A DNA stretch of 64,000 bases from Auricularia sp. M13 (taxonomy: Eukaryota > Basidiomycota > Agaricomycetes > Auriculariales > Auriculariaceae): positions 310,001 to 374,000 of the forward strand of contig CM073199.1 in the NCBI GenBank assembly GCA_037042915.1. Direction: 5' to 3'. Every line of letters begins with the position of its first letter. The first letter of the stretch is position 1. The translations under genes were made by a program, and so were the position numbers. Positions 45,379-56,375 of the stretch are shown here, piece by piece. Below the pieces are notes generated by a model. It saw only the letters and a list, made by a program, of their open reading frames with translations, was not told the origin of the DNA and did no database searches.

Positions 45379-47280
45379 ATGGCTATGACCAGGCGTAGTA
45401 CAGCATCGGGCAGGACGTCGTCCGGACAAGAGGAGATTGTCCATGTTCCGGTCAAAAGGGTCCCCAAAAATCGTCGTTTTGCTCGAGTCAAGCAGCGCGA
45501 CGTTGCATCCAAAATCCGTGTCGTTTCTTCTTCCAAAGTTGCCCGTAAACGTACTGCTCTGCACTAGCTCTTCTACATCCTTGCTAACTGCAACACAGGC
45601 GCACAGCTACGACGTAATCGCAGGTTTGGTATGTTTGCCACACTTTTCTTGTTTCTCGCTGCTGAGTCCACCCTACTTCATTTTTTGAAGACGACAACAG
45701 CGACGTTGGATCATCCCGCGGGGAAGCGTCCGATGCTGACGTCGAGCTCGAAACACCGCACGGTTCGCCCAACAATCACCAGCGTGCTGTGTCGCCTGCC
45801 CTATCAGGTGTGTCACAGCTGTACCAAGTTGAATAATGATCACAAACTGCACGGACGCACTAGGTGGAAGCGCGTCTGACACGGAGCAGGAGCAAGAGCG
45901 CAGGCAAGCAAGCAGGCAGCGTCGGATTGAGCACCAGGTAGGCATTTGACACGACTGGGCGACACTGATGCGCTTGCAGATACTTGTGGGCTCCTCGGCG
46001 CCGCTCTCACAAACACATGGTCGCTCTCGCCCACGTACTCCGAGCAACCGACCACGAACTCCATCACCACGACCTGACGCCCAGCCTGCAGTTGTCAACT
46101 GCACCCCGTACAAGCCTATATACGACCCCAAGAAGCGCGACGAGACACTGGAGCAAGGATATTCCCCACTCAGTCGTAGGGTTGTTCGAGCTTTGAAAGG
46201 ACCATTCAAGGCGTACGTGGCAACCGAGCGCGGATTTTTTACGCAGCAGGAGGCAGACGATTACCTAACTCCGCTCCTTGACGAGCTCCTACGCCAAGGA
46301 GCAGCAGGTGACAAGAACCGCATTGCTCGCAAAGCCGACGGGATCTACTTCCCCAACATCCTCCGCCACGTGTGTTTCCCTTTACGCCAGGTGCTTTTGC
46401 TGACGCTGCTTCTGGCTAGGTTCGTGCGACGGCCAGCAAGCTACGCAATCACGTTATCACGGTTGCACGGCCCATCGTCAAAGTCCAATACGAGCTCGTG
46501 ACGCGCAAGCCGCCGCACGCCCCCGAGGATGAGACACAGCGTGCAGGCAGGGTCAAGGACTTGCTGACCGACTTCAAGTTTGCGGCCTTGGATACCGAGA
46601 CGGTGCGTCAACATTCGTGTCGCAGATTCGAGCTGAACGTGTTCAGGGCATTGGAATGTTCGAGCATCCTGCACTGCATGAAGTCATCGCAGCTGCATTC
46701 TTCCGGTCAGCAGCCCCGACCTTCAACCTTGGCGCCGACGAGCGCTACGTCGACAAATTCAAGCCGTACCCCAACGCGCTGATCGTACTGGGGGCCACTG
46801 CAGTTCGTGGTTATTCCTGCTACACAGCGCCCGCTAACTGAGCTACATGCAGGTGTTTGCAGCTCTGTCTGAGTGGATAACGGGCTCGTTCGTGAAGGGC
46901 AAATTCGAAGGCCGCAAATACGACGATGTTTTCGAAACGATGTTGGACATGCTCAAAGGCATAACAGCTGGGCGAGAGGAAGCCGAGGAGTTCGACAAGA
47001 AGCGGGGAGACTGGTATATGGATGCATGGTACGTCTGTTGATCTATTCTTCAGCCGTGGTGCTCAGTTCTGGCAGGCTTCACACACCGTTGGTTGCAGTG
47101 GCGCACAACAGCACGAATCGCGACGCCATCGTGATGCGGAACCGCGCAGCCCTGCGAGCAGCCCGGCAGCGTGCCGCAAACGACAGCGAGATGCGCGATA
47201 GCGAGGGCAACGGCGAGGGGAGCGGCGATGGCAGCGGCGATGGCAATGGCGTGGGCGGTGACGAATTCGATGGCTTCTGA
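45379..47280 (+). CDS. DUF6532-domain protein carried by the Plavaka element
   Basis: A multi-exon gene from ATG 45379 (MAMTRRSTASGRTSS). Early exons encode a basic segment (PVKRVPKNRRFARVKQR) and an acidic/Ser segment (DDNSDVGSSRGEASDADVEL). Later ones give SPLSRRVVRALKGPFKAYVA, then LLTDFKFAALDTET, FEHPALHEVIAAAFFRS, NALIVLGATA|VFAALSEWITGSF and FDKKRGDWYMDAW. The last exon ends in a Gly/Ser/Asp repeat (GEGSGDGSGDGNGVGGDEF) at 47280. The GT-AG introns I could check rejoin in phase. The pattern FEHP..V....F followed by ALVL.A...A..EW is that of DUF6532, a basidiomycete domain of unknown function. It lies fully inside the transposon ends and looks intact. Confidence 0.75.
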
Positions 47281-47328
47281 CGGGTCAAGGTCCCTAGTAT
47301 CGTATTGACCACGCTAATAGACGTTGTT

Positions 47329-48077
47329 AGGCCCCCGGCTTATCCTATGAGAGGTCCGATCTGGCCGGGGTCCCGTTTGGGGGGCGGAAAACCGCTCTCA
47401 AGGGCCAATTTGGGGGGCGGAAGATCCAACATCGGAGATTGCCGAATGCTTTCCCATGGTTCAGAATTGTGCTGGCTGGGCCGGGAAAAAGATCCCAAAG
47501 CATAAATCGGCCTAGGCAGGTGTCATATTAGCATAGGACTGTTGAACATCTTTATTTGAGTGCTAAAGTCCTTGATTCCGCCTTGATTCACAGATACTTG
47601 AGCATCCTTCCCTGGAGCTATCAGCGATATCGGGCCTTTAAGCAAACAAAGGCTACGAAGCTGTGAAGAGAGCATGACAAGACATAGATCGGGTGTATCC
47701 CGATGCTAGAGAGTTGCCATGGACATCAAATTGCGACAACATACAGTAGCAACCAGTGTCAATATGCTGCTGCCAGTATGGTCCTCAGGTGCATAGAGAG
47801 CTGCAAGTAAGGACAGAGCTAGAAGATGATATTTGTAGCAAATGCAGTTGATGGTGAAGGGAATGGCCAATGTTCAGCTACTCATGGCTCATCGGGTCCC
47901 AGGATGCCAGGCCATCTGCGACCATGGCCGTCTGGAGGATGATTTGGGGGCGGGAAGATCTGAGCTCGGCGCTGCGCACCGGCCATCTGGGGGCGGGAGG
48001 ATGGGAGGTGCGCCCTCTGCGAGGGCGCAATGTGGGGGGCGGAGGATTGGACCTATATTGGGATAAGCCGGGGGCCT
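47329..48077. mobile_element. hAT-type MITE inserted in the Plavaka element
   Basis: 749 bp with long inverted ends: AGGCCCCCGGCTTATCC at the left and its inverse at the right, with similarity extending to about 33 bp. A perfect 8-bp target duplication ACGTTGTT (47321-47328 and 48078-48085) marks a hAT-like insertion. Subterminal direct motifs TGGGGGGCGGAAGAT-like occur at least five times (for example near 47377, 47411, 47943, 48031), again in mirrored arrangement. It has no transposase gene. It lies 48 bp after the stop of the DUF6532 gene and is younger than the Plavaka insertion. Confidence 0.92.
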
Positions 48078-48289
48078 ACGTTGTTCTGCGCCCATCGTTC
48101 CGTGTGACGCGTGAGCTGAGACCTGAAAATGCAATATACATGGCCGAGGCAGACGCCTAATCAGCACTGGCCAGAGCAAATCGCTGACTCCAGCGGGCTC
48201 TAGCATTCTCCAGGTCGCGCCAGAGCAGACATGGGTTGCTCCAGAGTAGGGGTTTATCTTCGGCGCTCTGCCGCTCCGGAGCAGGCAGA

Positions 48290-48321
48290 GTGCGCCAGAG
48301 CAGATTCCGATTTTACAGAAG
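48290..48321 (-). repeat. Plavaka element, right terminal inverted repeat
   Basis: Inverse of CTTCTGTAAAATCGGAATC and following bases. It pairs with the left end at 40270-40300 and is followed by TA. Confidence 0.8.
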
Positions 48322-48323
48322 TA

Positions 48324-48990
48324 AGCGCCAGGGAGGAAACGCAACATACAGTTCGACTGACGATGAGGATGGAGAGGGAAAAATGAGAATTCTGGGAGGT
48401 TCCTTCGCATTTGCAGCAATTTCTTCCCTAAAGTCGATGAAAGCATTATCGGTTAAAATCACTCCAGAAGGTCCCGAGAGTCAAGATGACGTACTTGTAA
48501 TAAATAAGATAATCGAGGAGGACAAACGAGTGTGGTTGGAGCGCCATCGTCAGTGTGTGGGGGCCGTTGTTAAGACCAGTCTTGGTGAAGAACGGAACAT
48601 TGAGATGGTAATCTGTCACTGTATTGTTGGGCGCATATTGGTAGACGCCCTCCTGGGCATCGTCGATCGAGAAGGCCAGGTCAACATTTTTTATGTAAGG
48701 TCGGTCGGTAGTGCCATTGATAGTGATGCCATATACCACAACGCCGGTCCCTAAGTGAGAGCAGAAGTATACATATCATGATCCTGGCCTGCAAAAAACT
48801 ACACACCTTCAAAACTATACGACATGCTGACTGGTGCCCCGTCCGCCTGGCGTGAAGCATCATGCCAGGTGCCATCGTTGACGAATTTCAATTGCTCTCG
48901 GTTGGGCACAGCCGAGCAGCTAACACAGTGACCAGACACATCCCAGTTACCAGAGTAGGTCAGTTCTGTGTCATCGACATTCACACTTCG
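48324..48990 (-). pseudogene. 5' half of a transposon-split ectodomain/TM gene
   Basis: After a GGCTTAG acceptor the exon encodes SVNVDDTELTYSGNWDVSG, AVPNREQLKFVNDGTWHDAS and QADGAPVSMSYSFEG. After an intron (donor GTGTGT) comes VGVVVYGITINGT, then TVTDYHLNVPFFTKTGLN and FVLLDYLIYY. This matches the ectodomain of the paralogue at 37676-39141 almost residue for residue. The sequence stops matching at 48323, exactly where the Plavaka element begins; the TM helix and tail are found at 39768-40267. The first exon is unclear here too. It is a host gene inactivated by insertion. Confidence 0.75.
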
Positions 48991-50715
48991 TCCCTAAGCC
49001 AATGGTTAGTCGTGGATTGGCCGTACGGATCTCTACATGCGCACCATTTCCAGATATTGTTTGTCCTCAATGGGAGCGAGAAAAATGCTGACCCAGGAGC
49101 AGATGGTGGAAGGGAGACGTGGGCGAAGAGGTAGATCCCTCTAAGTTATATGGCACATCGCCATCCTACCCTGCCTTGGACAGTGCGAACATCCTCTTAA
49201 CAAGCTACCAAGGCGGCACCGAAAGCATCTGCGCCAGGCATCGTGCTCCTTGTGCTCCCTGTCAATGGACCTCGCAAGTGACAAGTTACGTTTCGTAAGA
49301 GGCCTCACGAGATGTGGTTGATTAGCGGCTTGTGTGCATGAGCGACGGCCGCCCGCGGGAACAGAACCTTGTGTTGAATCTGCGACGATCTGGCTTGAAG
49401 GCGTAAAAATGAGAAGCACCGGTGGTTGCACGGGTGCGACAAGCAGGTGACAATTTCAACCGGAGTCCCGAATACAACCGGAGAGTCGGTATTTCCGTTT
49501 CCAGGTTGGACTTAAGTGTTCTAACTCCGGCTCATAGTTCTGAGACTCGTTATTTGGCCTTAATATTTTTAGGTCTCGTGAGAGCATTGACACAGCTTAT
49601 ATACATGAATCATTACAATAATCAGGTCTTGGCTCACGCCGAAAGCGAAGAGGGCGAGAATGGAGACATGGGCCGGACAGTTGGCGTGGTCCAAGTCCCT
49701 ACCACAAAACTGCCAGACATAGGAAACTTGGCGTGCGAGCATCTCAAGGCGAGGTCAAGGGGTTGTCTATCGGACGATGCCTCGGAGCGATGATCGTCAT
49801 CGGTCAACCCAGCGTTACGCAAGCCCAGAACCCTGAAGAGATCGGGAATTTCGTCCCGGAGCCGGTAAGGACAGGGTCAGGGGCGGCGGAGATGCCTCGC
49901 GTTGCGTGGTCGGCAGCCTAGGTGGAAGATGAGGACAAGAAGGCGAATCCCGGGACGCGCCGGCATCAGCAACTCTTATCCTCCGATACCGTACCGTCTG
50001 CCCTGCCTTATTGAGCCGCATATGCAGGAGTGTGATCCGTTTTACGCCCTGATACTCCTTGCGCTCGCATGAGTTGCGCTGGCAAAGGTAAAAAAAATGC
50101 TCCATTTAACGCCGCCGCGAACCACATCCCACTGCAGCTGCCCCAGCTGGGCAGCCCAGTCGAGAGGCAGAATGCCCGAGTTCGCGTATTTGCGCCACGG
50201 GCCCGTTACCGTGCTTCATTTCACATTCTAACATATTCACTTTCGACCCTGCATTCATGAAGCACCTGGTCAGCATGTTTGCCGTGCAGTGCGCTGCTCG
50301 ACAGCTTCCTGACTATCTAGTCACTGGCGTGCTATCTGGTTGACTAATTAACAGCTCAACTACAATTTCCGCTGTTCCTGGATGGTCTGTGCAAACGTCC
50401 CGCCGGAGTTGCAGCAAGATCCTCGACGTCGCGAACCATGTACAGTATTGGCCTACGTCGACATGGGGTCGTGCCTCGAGGCTCCTCATTGAACGCGCGC
50501 GTCTGCGTATGCAATACGCCCTATGGAACTGAGCCATCGACTCGATCTGCCTCATGTTACCGTGCGCTGCGGCCTTCTTCACGTCGACTCTGACAACAAT
50601 CCCTGCGGTATCATACGTCTCGGTTCTTTCCCAGCCCCATGGACCTGCGCTCCTATGTGATCTTCCCTACCCTGCATTTGCACTGTGCACGGGCGCAGCA
50701 AACCCGACCAAGGGA
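48991..50715. other. No gene recognised
   Basis: Apart from a possible first exon of the split gene at its left edge, I see only short frames without domains. Confidence 0.4.
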
Positions 50716-50722
50716 TATAAAA
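50716..50722 (+). promoter_or_regulatory. TATA box of the P450-like gene
   Basis: TATAAAA, 34 bp before ATG 50756 and preceded by GGGA; it matches the consensus and typical spacing. Confidence 0.65.
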
Positions 50723-50755
50723 CTTCTGCTTCGAATGCAGTCTCCAACCTAAACT

Positions 50756-51898
50756 ATGGCTCTGTCGCAACATCTTCCCGTCGTCATCACCGCAGTATGT
50801 CTATGTGCGGCCTACGCGTGCATCCGCTACTTCGTTTCGCGTCTTGGCGTCGCCGCCGCGCCCTGCTACGACGGCGAAAAGGGCAAGATTTCACCTGATG
50901 GGAAGGTCAAGGCGGACATCCTCCTCGCACGCCAGCCCACCAATCGCCGACTCGTCGAGGTCTTCCAGTTTTTTACCAGTGCTTTCGTTAGCGCCGACCC
51001 GACCGTTCACACGGAATTCAAGCGCGCCGCAGGCATCCTTCTCAGCCGCGCTCGCGACTGGACTCGCCTCCGCGACGTGGCATGCGCGGCAGCCGCGACG
51101 TTTGCGCCGCCCGCACACCAAGCGGTTGCATTCGACGAGTACGTCCAGGCCGTCACGCTCGCCACTATCGTCTGTGGGGTATTCTCCACACCCGCGCATC
51201 GGGTTGCGCTGCAGGACCTATCCTTCGACGACCTTGTCCGCGTCGCGTCGGGCATTACGACGCTCTGGACGCACTCGAAGAGCTCGCTGACGCCCATGCC
51301 AGCCGAGCTCCTCGAGGTCAACTCCAGACTTCGCCGCTGGATCCTCAAGCTGCCTCCGGTACCGCGCAGCGAGGCAACCTGGACCATCGCGGCCGACGAC
51401 AACCCGCTTGAGTTCATCGTGCCAGCTTTCGAGACTCTCTGGCGCGTTGTGGCCGTCGCATTCGCCGAGGCTCACGGCAACGCTGCCTGGTCCGCATCAT
51501 TCCTCGCCCTCGCATCCTGCCAGGATGTCGGACAGGCAACGTTCCGCGACGGCGCGCCGAGCGTCGAGGGCTTTATCCACGAGGTCTTACGTCTGTACCC
51601 GCCCACGCGTCGCATCGAACGAATCTGGAACGGCGTCTCGGTGAAGGCCAACGTTGAGGCCGCGCAACGCAACGCGTCCGTTTGGGGAGCGGGTGCAAAG
51701 GAGTTCGACCCCTTGCGGGCCAGGGCGGAAGGCCTGCTTGCGTTTGGCGCGAAGCCGCTCGAGTGTCCCGGCGCGACGTGGGCGCCGCAGGCTGCTGGCA
51801 TCATCGTGGCGGCCCTGTTGAACCAAAGACTACTTCTCACACGCGGTAATAAGCTGGGAGGGCGAGACGGGTGGGGCGATTGGAGCTTGACGGCATGA
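50756..51898 (+). CDS. Compact, divergent cytochrome P450-like protein
   Basis: A single exon of 380 residues, much shorter than the ~500 usual for fungal P450s. The N-terminus has a membrane anchor (LPVVITAVCLCAAYACIRYF). The K-helix ExxR motif is clear: EVLRLYPPTRRIERIW, in which the YPPTRRI extension is typical of P450s. A PERF-like stretch (VWGAGAKEFDPLRA) is followed by the heme loop FGAKPLECPG, with the Cys and the following Gly in place. The Gly and Arg normally found upstream in FxxGxRxC are replaced by Lys and Leu. The I-helix oxygen-binding motif (A/G)Gx(D/E)T is not visible. It could be a diverged or catalytically altered monooxygenase of the ER membrane. Confidence 0.75.
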   Translation: MALSQHLPVVITAVCLCAAYACIRYFVSRLGVAAAPCYDGEKGKISPDGKVKADILLARQPTNRRLVEVFQFFTSAFVSADPTVHTEFKRAAGILLSRARDWTRLRDVACAAAATFAPPAHQAVAFDEYVQAVTLATIVCGVFSTPAHRVALQDLSFDDLVRVASGITTLWTHSKSSLTPMPAELLEVNSRLRRWILKLPPVPRSEATWTIAADDNPLEFIVPAFETLWRVVAVAFAEAHGNAAWSASFLALASCQDVGQATFRDGAPSVEGFIHEVLRLYPPTRRIERIWNGVSVKANVEAAQRNASVWGAGAKEFDPLRARAEGLLAFGAKPLECPGATWAPQAAGIIVAALLNQRLLLTRGNKLGGRDGWGDWSLTA

Positions 51899-51996
51899 TT
51901 TTTTTTTCTTGGCACTTTTCTCTGCAGGCCTATAGCATTACACAGCTGTTGCGACATCAATGCGCAGAAGCATAAATGTCCCTCGGACGCGACGAA

Positions 51997-53963
51997 TCAA
52001 ACCAGTGTGGGATCGTTGGATGCATACGAGGCCTTCTGCGAAGGTGCCCTCACATAATCATCTTCATCTTCCTCTATGGGAAGCACATCCCGATTGCGCG
52101 GCGCTTGAGAGAAACGGCCGGGAGAAAACTCTGTTCTCCGAGGTGAACCGGGAGAAAAATTGGCTCTGCGTGGAGAGGAAGGCGCCTGCGCCCACTGTTT
52201 GATGCCGCTGAATCGCCCGCGCGAACTGGGGAGTTGAGACACACGCTTCATTTCCGAGAGCGCATAATCATTGCTGTGTACGCCATTGTTGAATTGGAGA
52301 TTGCCGCCGCTGGTGATGTTGAGAGTGCTCTGGTCGCCCGTCGACACGGCACTCCGAAGGTTGAGGACGCTGTGCAGAGCATCTAAGCCATCGATCACAG
52401 CTCTGAGATCAGAATCTCACAGTCGACAGGCCTACGTGGGAAGGTTAGGAAATATGGAAGCACGAGTTGAGATGGAAGTCACTAACCAGTAAGTTGGGTA
52501 ATAACAAACTGTCAATGACCTGGTCAGCATCGCGAAGCCCCGGCCCACGAGCGTCCTCACCTCATTGGCACGTTCACAGTTTGTTCTGGAAGAACCGGTC
52601 TGCGATCGTGTCAGCACCGATCCGACACTGAGACTATCTTAGGAAGACTGACTGGAAGTTGAACCCGGCGTTTATGATGTTGATCACGGAGATCGCAAGG
52701 AAATACGCTGCGCCCTGCATCGAATGATAGCCGATGAGCTTCCGCCACAATCACGAGCAATGGCAATCTTGCACCGACCTCACGAATGAATATTCGTGTG
52801 AACTTGCTGAGTTCCGAGTAGCGGAGCTTCACGATCCTCACGGCATACTGTAATATAGTAAATCAATCAGTAATGGGTCGTGTGAACGACACTGTGCATA
52901 CGATTGCAAATGTCAGAGTGACTGTGCAGTCAAACAGCAACGCAGCTAGCTATGCCGTGCCAATGTCATCAGATGCGGACGTCGTAGGCGCCAGATCTGA
53001 GCTCACAAAGTAGCCCTATTTGAACCTCCTCATCAGCAACCCCCGTATTGAATGGTGAGTGAATAAAAAGCTTACGCTGAGGTGCTTCGCCGTCCCGGTA
53101 TCCACGGGGAAGCATCCGTTTCCCTTTGGAATGACTGGGACTGAGATATGGAAGTATAGCTGGACGACGAGCGATGTACTCACGCATAGCCCTTGCGGAC
53201 GCGACGAACGCCTGATATCCGGCTACGACGAAAAAGCACAGGGCGAGAAAAGCGACCACAAAGCTCTTCCCGCCGGTAAATGCGTATATTCGTAGGACAA
53301 GGACGCCGGCGGCCGTTCCCAGCTGAACTCGCGTTGTTAGTGTGAGGGAATACGCGTATGTTATTGGGACGCACATTCGGAATGGTCAGGAACATCGGTA
53401 TCCGGAAGATGTACTGGCATAAGGAACGGTCATGGTCGAGGACTTGCACCCAGAGAGTGATGGGGTATGTTATGAGCGGCCAATATCGGCAGAAGAGGTA
53501 CGCCATCTTTGCTCTCGATGTTCCGGGCGTGCGAACCTGTGAGAATGTCAACCGTGACGCGTGTAAGGTAGACACATGCGGCGTACGAGCTCGAACTCCT
53601 CGCCTAAGCTATGGAGGACGGAAATGTCAGAGTAGGCCTCGGGATGCTAAAGAAACGTACCACAGAAGCCAATCGTAAACGAATAATGTGTCTGAAGGCA
53701 ATCGAAGTCAGGCTGGGTAGAATGGAGACGATGGTACCACGTACACATAGCTATATGGATTTCGTGAGTATACGAGGTTCTCGTAACGACGACTGAGACG
53801 TACCGACGTGTGAGGAACGCGTTCTGCCCATAATGGTGTCATTAATACGGGATTAATCGGAGGTGCCATATCCAGAGACATACATGCGTCCGAAATACGC
53901 GCCCTCGGACGCCTCCAGCAGCGCCTCGGGCGGAATGCCAGGTGGGAGGGGGAGAAAGACCAT
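51997..53963 (-). CDS. DUF6533-type multi-pass membrane protein, copy 3
   Basis: Exon 1 starts at ATG 53963 (MVFLPLPPGIPPEALLEAS, ending YFGRM before donor GTATGT). Next come TLFVYDWLLW, the mini-exon LGEEFEL, then TSRAKMAYLFCRYWPLITYPITLWVQ...FRIPMFLTIPN, LGTAAGVLVLRIYAFTGGKSF with its TM helix, and PKGNGCFPVDTGTAKHLS. Then follows a region around 52611-52841 that corresponds to the helix containing FIRE. The long hydrophilic C-terminal exon (TLNITSGGNLQFNN to YASNDPTLV) ends at 51997. Exon structure mirrors copies 1 and 2. Some 3' exons were not resolved. Function unknown. Confidence 0.65.
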
Positions 53964-56375
53964 GATCCCGACTAGCAGGCAAGGGGATGGGCAGGTTCCA
54001 GGTATCTCACTGCACACAAGCAGACAGGGCTTACTTTATAAGGATCAGCGGCGTAGTTTGGCATGTGCGGAACACGGCTTCCGCACATGGTTCGGGAGAA
54101 GGTGGCGTGTTGACCCAGCAGTGCGGAAGGCTGCTGGGAGAATGAGCACGAGCGATGATGATCAGTGCAATCCTGCGCTTCATTTGGAATCGTCGACCGC
54201 AGACCTTCTCCGGCACGCCGGAATCGCCACTGTCCAACGAATTCGGCAGCCATCCAAAATCTAGATGGCTGTCAGCTTCGACCGCGGGTGATGGCACCCT
54301 ATTATGCTGCAATTTGCCGTCTAGTGCTATCAGTCGGGGGCGGGGTTGGTGCTGGCAGACCGAGGGGGCCCAGGTGTCCACCGTCTCGTTGAGCGTCAAC
54401 CGTGCCGGTTTCAGGATAGGTCCCTTGTCACCTGGCACGTTTCAGGCAGCGGCCCCGGGCGCGAGGAAGCAGCTAGCCAGCGGGAGCTGTATGCCCCACA
54501 CCAAGCCAAGAATTGAACGGTCATTGGTGCATAATCCCCTCAGACACATACGAATTTGCGCGCGATGCCGCCACACGGGACGCGAACTCGAAGTCGCAGA
54601 TGCTGACCAATTTGCAGCCTCGATGCGTCCCACACGTTTTCTTCGGGCGCATCGCGATGCCGACAGGAGCTGCCAGGAGGTCCGAGTTCGCAGTGCGCAT
54701 GCATCGCCCGCCAGTGTTTCTGCCGGCAGTTGGTTACGCCAGGAGTTGTAGCCACGTCCAGGAGCAGTGCGTTGCGTGAATCCGTCCCCTACGCGATCGA
54801 GAAGGTGATCGGAGCTGATCGGCTGCGATTAGATATAAAGCCTGAATGATAATCTGATGTGAACGTAGTTTGAGGACCAGTCAACGCGAGCTGCATACGC
54901 TAAAACTGAGCTAAAAGTAGCTTGATACGTCTCGTGCCTGTGCTGCTGCGATAATCGTGGTGTGGCTGCTGCTGAAGCAATGTTGTCGCAGTGGTACTAC
55001 TGGAAACCGCGCACTACACCTTGAATAGAATCAGAATATTCGTTGTGCACGAACCATCAGAACTGTTTGGCCGTATCTTTCGAGGAAGCGCCTCACCCAT
55101 CTTCAAGGACGTATCGTACGGCAGTTGGGCTGTGGCCGTTGAGCCCTCTAGCGAACCATTGGCATCGCTCTCAGGCTCACACGCGCGAACACGGCCGTGC
55201 GTCGCTCTTCGATGGCAGGGACTCGGCCCTGCAAAGTCAGAGCTTCAGATGTGTGCGGTAGCGAAGAGAGCAACCAAGAGCGCACCTCATCGTGTCCAGC
55301 ACTTCTCTGAGTCGTCAACAGAATCCGTGCTGTTACGATCTACGTCGCGAGTGATAACGGGTGGTAAAGTCAACCGAGATGTCGCAGTAAAAAGGTGACT
55401 TATCTCCCGGTAGCTGCAACAGAGTTGGCGAACCGAATCAAACGGGCTTCATATTCCATGGTCATACTATGAGACGGGGTTTACAGTATATCGCCCAGAA
55501 TAACGGTGCTGTAAAGTACGTAGACCAAGGACGAATAGGCCGCTCGGATGGGTTGGAAAGCAACGTCTGAGGCCTCCGGGGAAGAACGAGGCCCGACGTA
55601 ATGACGTCGATGCTGCGTGCAGTGATGCGCGATACCCGAGCTACGCGATGTTGGCGCGATGCATAATCGCAGTGCAGGTCTATCCGACACGCGAGCGCAA
55701 GTCTCACTCAATCTGTGCCTGTGGCGTTTAGCATTCCACAAAACCTGCGTGCAGCGAGCCTCCTCACAGAAAGCAAGACAGGTTTGCGGTCTGAACTTGA
55801 GCTAGCGGACCATCGCCGCGGGATCAACGGATCCACTTGCGCTGCGCAACATTCGCCGCGGCGGAGCGGCGTCGCCCGACGTCAGACTCACTGTCAGTGC
55901 TGCTGCGAACTGACAAGCGCGGGATTGCGTCGGTGCCGAAGGTCGCAGCAGAGCAGTGGGCTCGCAGTTGCGAATTGCGTGTACTGTAGTCCGGCGTTGA
56001 ATTTGAGCGTGGCCGTGGAATGCCGCGCCTCAAGACGCAGTGGCAAGACCCTAGGTAACCGCCACGGATGGCAATGCCTCGAGTCTAAGTTGGGAATGAG
56101 CATCCGCCCGGCTGCCAGCGCAAGTGAGGCGTCGGAACTTGCAAGGTAAAGTAGCATTAGTAGTATCAGCAGAGCAGTATGAAAACAAGAAAGGGGCGAC
56201 TAAGTATCCACAATGACGAGGTAGAGAACAACTGAGAGCGAGCGAGGGAGGCAGCGGGCAGAGTCCGGTTCCGTGTGGGGGTGTTGTACAATGTAGTGTA
56301 TTACTCGGGCAGCGGGACGAGAGGAGAGGAGCGGAGGGGAGGAAGAGAGCTGAAAAAACGAGTGGAGGTCAAAGG
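53964..56375. other. No gene recognised
   Basis: 2.4 kb with short frames only; no domain, RNA gene or clear repeat was found. Confidence 0.4.

Larger units (their letters stand above)
40270..48321. mobile_element. Plavaka-type DNA transposon (CMC superfamily), 8.05 kb
   Basis: The left end starts CTTCTGTAAAA followed by a TCTGCTCCGG motif. The right end is the inverse of CTTCTGTAAAATCGGAATC with TCTGCTCTGG. The target dinucleotide TA is duplicated (40268-40269, 48322-48323). The subterminal zones hold repeated CTCCGGAGC and GCCAGAGCA motifs. It carries three genes: transposase (-), a small gene with a basic tail (-) and a DUF6532 gene (+). Two later insertions lie inside it (42028-42863 and 47329-48077), so the original length was about 6.5 kb. 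It disrupts a host gene whose two halves flank it. The element has complete ends; its transposase frame is broken only by the nested insertion. Confidence 0.85.
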
